DNA from: Colletes latitarsis
Lineage: Eukaryota; Arthropoda; Insecta; Hymenoptera; Colletidae
Direction: 5' to 3'
DNA: 64,000 bases
NCBI RefSeq assembly: GCF_051014445.1
Contig: NC_135137.1
Location: 33,791,501-33,855,500, forward strand
Below the pieces are notes generated by a model. The model did no database searches. It was not told where the DNA came from and worked only from the letters and a program-made list of their open reading frames with translations. Position numbers and translations under genes: made by a program. Shown here in pieces: positions 62,211 through 64,000 of this stretch. Each line of letters starts with the position of its first letter. The first letter of the stretch is position 1.

Positions 62211-64000
62211 TTATTTAGACAAGAATTTTACAGATGTTACTTCCACTAACTGAATAGGAGTAAACGATACGAGTTAAACAATACGTGTAAAAATTATATA
62301 AAGAAGTGCAGAATTATGAAAGTAATAGTGTTTTCTCTAACTTGAGCGTCAAGAATAATATTACTGCGAACGTTGGGAAGCACTCGAGCGGTCGAAAGGT
62401 TAAAGCGATCCGAAAACGAGAATGCGCCGACAATAAGAGGAGGCAGACGGGCCCGGAGGTGGAACAAGCCGTTCTCGAAACGAGACGAGACCGAGAACTG
62501 GACACGAAATTCACCGTGAATATACGGGACAGTGAACAGTCAACGTGTCAGGGAATAATATCCGCGGATTGCGTATTTCACGTTTAACCGTCGAAAAACC
62601 AGCAATAGCGAAAGCAACAGGATATCCGCGCGCATCCGGCTGGCTGCTAAAGCATAACGTACGGTCCAGTAACTCTTTAGCTTTCGCTTCGACCAAATCC
62701 CACGGGCATAAACATCGAATTCCTCCGGAGCCGGAGCCCCTGTGGGACTTTGTATCGCGCTTTATATTTCAGGATTCGCGGGGAACCGCGGATCACGCGG
62801 TTCTTATCCGGCGGGTTCAATTTGCGAATACTTGGAAGACCGGTAGCGATCGTTCGCGTAAGAACAGAAGCGAGAGAACGTTCGGTGGCGTGAGAGAGAG
62901 AGAAGGAGTAAGAAATTTCGGGTTAGCGAGCGATAACGTCCCGGCATTCCGGCTCCTATTTCACATCATTTTCATAAATTAAGCCTCGTATCAGGGGGCC
63001 CAGGCGCGAGACGCGGCGGCCGTAACTTCGGGCATTACAATAATAAAGAGCCGGGTTAGGCCCGTCTGAAACGGGGAACGAAAGGTGGCGGAGGACCGGG
63101 AGAAGGGCAACTTCGGGCATTTCCATAATCCGGTACCCCCCTCGGCCAATGAAAACCTCCATTTTACGCGACCGACGCGGGAACCCCGCATGCGTTACCC
63201 TCGTCGCGGGTCCCGTGGATTTCGTGTCCCTTATTGCGGCTTAACGATCCCGCCCCGACTGGGGGAATTTCTGTCTCGCGAAAACTGGACGATTCGTCAG
63301 AAACACTCGATACGGACACGTGAGAACCGCTGTTTTAAATAACGAAGCAATAGAACAGAAAGTACAGTAATTTTACCAATATCTACTAAGAAAGAAATCA
63401 GTCCAAGTATTAATTTAACAGCCCCAACAGGAACGTGGTAACAGCTTCGCTAGTTAACGAACGCTATCAGAATTGAGTCTATCAATTTCAACAAAGTTTA
63501 TCTTAACGCACCATCGAAGAAAATTCGACAATTTGCATTAATGAAGAAAACTGGTTTCCAATGGTATAAAAATGGCGAACACGATTCGACGCGTGGAGTG
63601 TAAAATATGGATCCTGAAGAAAGTAGCGCGAGGTAAATTCTCATAGAATGCAACAATCTCAGGAACGATAAAGAATCTAACGTTTAATTAACGAGCCTCC
63701 GGTCGATCTGATACCGTTCGATCTCGTCTTCTCACGATGGGAAGATATCGTTAAATTTTCGGACCGCCAGCATGTCGCGAGACCACCGTCCGCAATCGTT
63801 TCGTACCCTAATCTCCGAATTTACGAACGTAACGAGGTCCCCCCGAAACGCGATGCTTTTCTTCCAGGGACAATTTCTGTTCAGAACTCGAATCCACGAA
63901 GGTACGACCATCACCGGTTCCTCTCCGGCGCTTTTCAGTGTTCGATTATTTAGTTTTAACGGAACCAACGCGAGGGACTCGCCGGACACGCTTAATCCTC
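62211..64000. other. Non-coding stretch to the window end
   Basis: No gene recognised. CpG-rich around 62600-63300. The 145-codon frame at 62545-62982 overlaps shorter ones and shows no domain. No retrotransposon LTR was identified after the reverse-transcriptase relic. Confidence 0.5.

Overview
The window looks like non-coding nuclear DNA from an insect, most likely a hymenopteran (bee-like). The reasons are very uneven base composition (AT-rich stretches alternating with CpG-rich ones), a lack of long open frames, and several decayed transposon families, including a short DNA transposon opening with TACAGGGTGTTCGG that I associate with bee genomes. The species assignment is inference from memory of repeat families. 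Nothing bacterial or viral in organisation is visible: no operons, no ribosome-binding-site pattern and no packed coding frames.

I could not recognise a single intact protein-coding gene, tRNA, rRNA or known microRNA. The longest open frame (245 codons, minus strand, 38211-38948) is low-complexity and lies in a purine-skewed tract. The window is therefore best read as a gene desert or the inside of one or more very large introns. What can be supported is mobile-element archaeology: (1) two about 1.03-1.05 kb copies of one non-autonomous DNA transposon (2505-3533 and 44005-45057) with terminal inverted repeats of about 106-117 bp, a TA target duplication and three internal repeats, plus a fragment at 40257-40368; (2) a 5'-truncated non-LTR retrotransposon or SINE-like insertion at 20474-20717 with three hairpins, a 26-A tail and an 11-bp target-site duplication; (3) a decayed mariner transposase at about 35048-35760; (4) a decayed Ty3/gypsy-type reverse transcriptase at about 61801-62210; (5) a short non-LTR reverse-transcriptase relic at 15804-15986; (6) a Tigger/pogo-like terminus at 53418-53470.

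Smaller structures include a diverged 111-bp tandem duplication (17438-17640), a pair of related 70-bp modules about 590 bp apart (36201-36270 and 36794-36868), an inverted pair of a diverged repeat (33345-33500 and 57896-58045), and a perfect 9-bp hairpin next to a second inverted repeat (30675-30736). CpG-rich, strand-asymmetric tracts at 28690-29700, 33740-34840, 37560-39160 and 46680-48340 are the places where promoters or first exons would be most plausible, but the sequence alone does not prove any transcription start.

Region by region: 1-8 kb is mostly AT-rich with one complete DNA transposon; 8-20 kb is mixed sequence with a tandem repeat and a reverse-transcriptase relic; 20.5 kb carries the freshest-looking insertion; 21-33 kb is featureless apart from one CpG-rich block and the hairpins; 33-39 kb is GC-rich and holds the mariner relic and the paired modules; 40-45 kb holds the second DNA transposon copy and its fragment; 46.7-48.3 kb is the strongest promoter-like block; 48-61 kb is largely featureless; 61.8-62.2 kb holds the gypsy relic. 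No undescribed functional system is evident.
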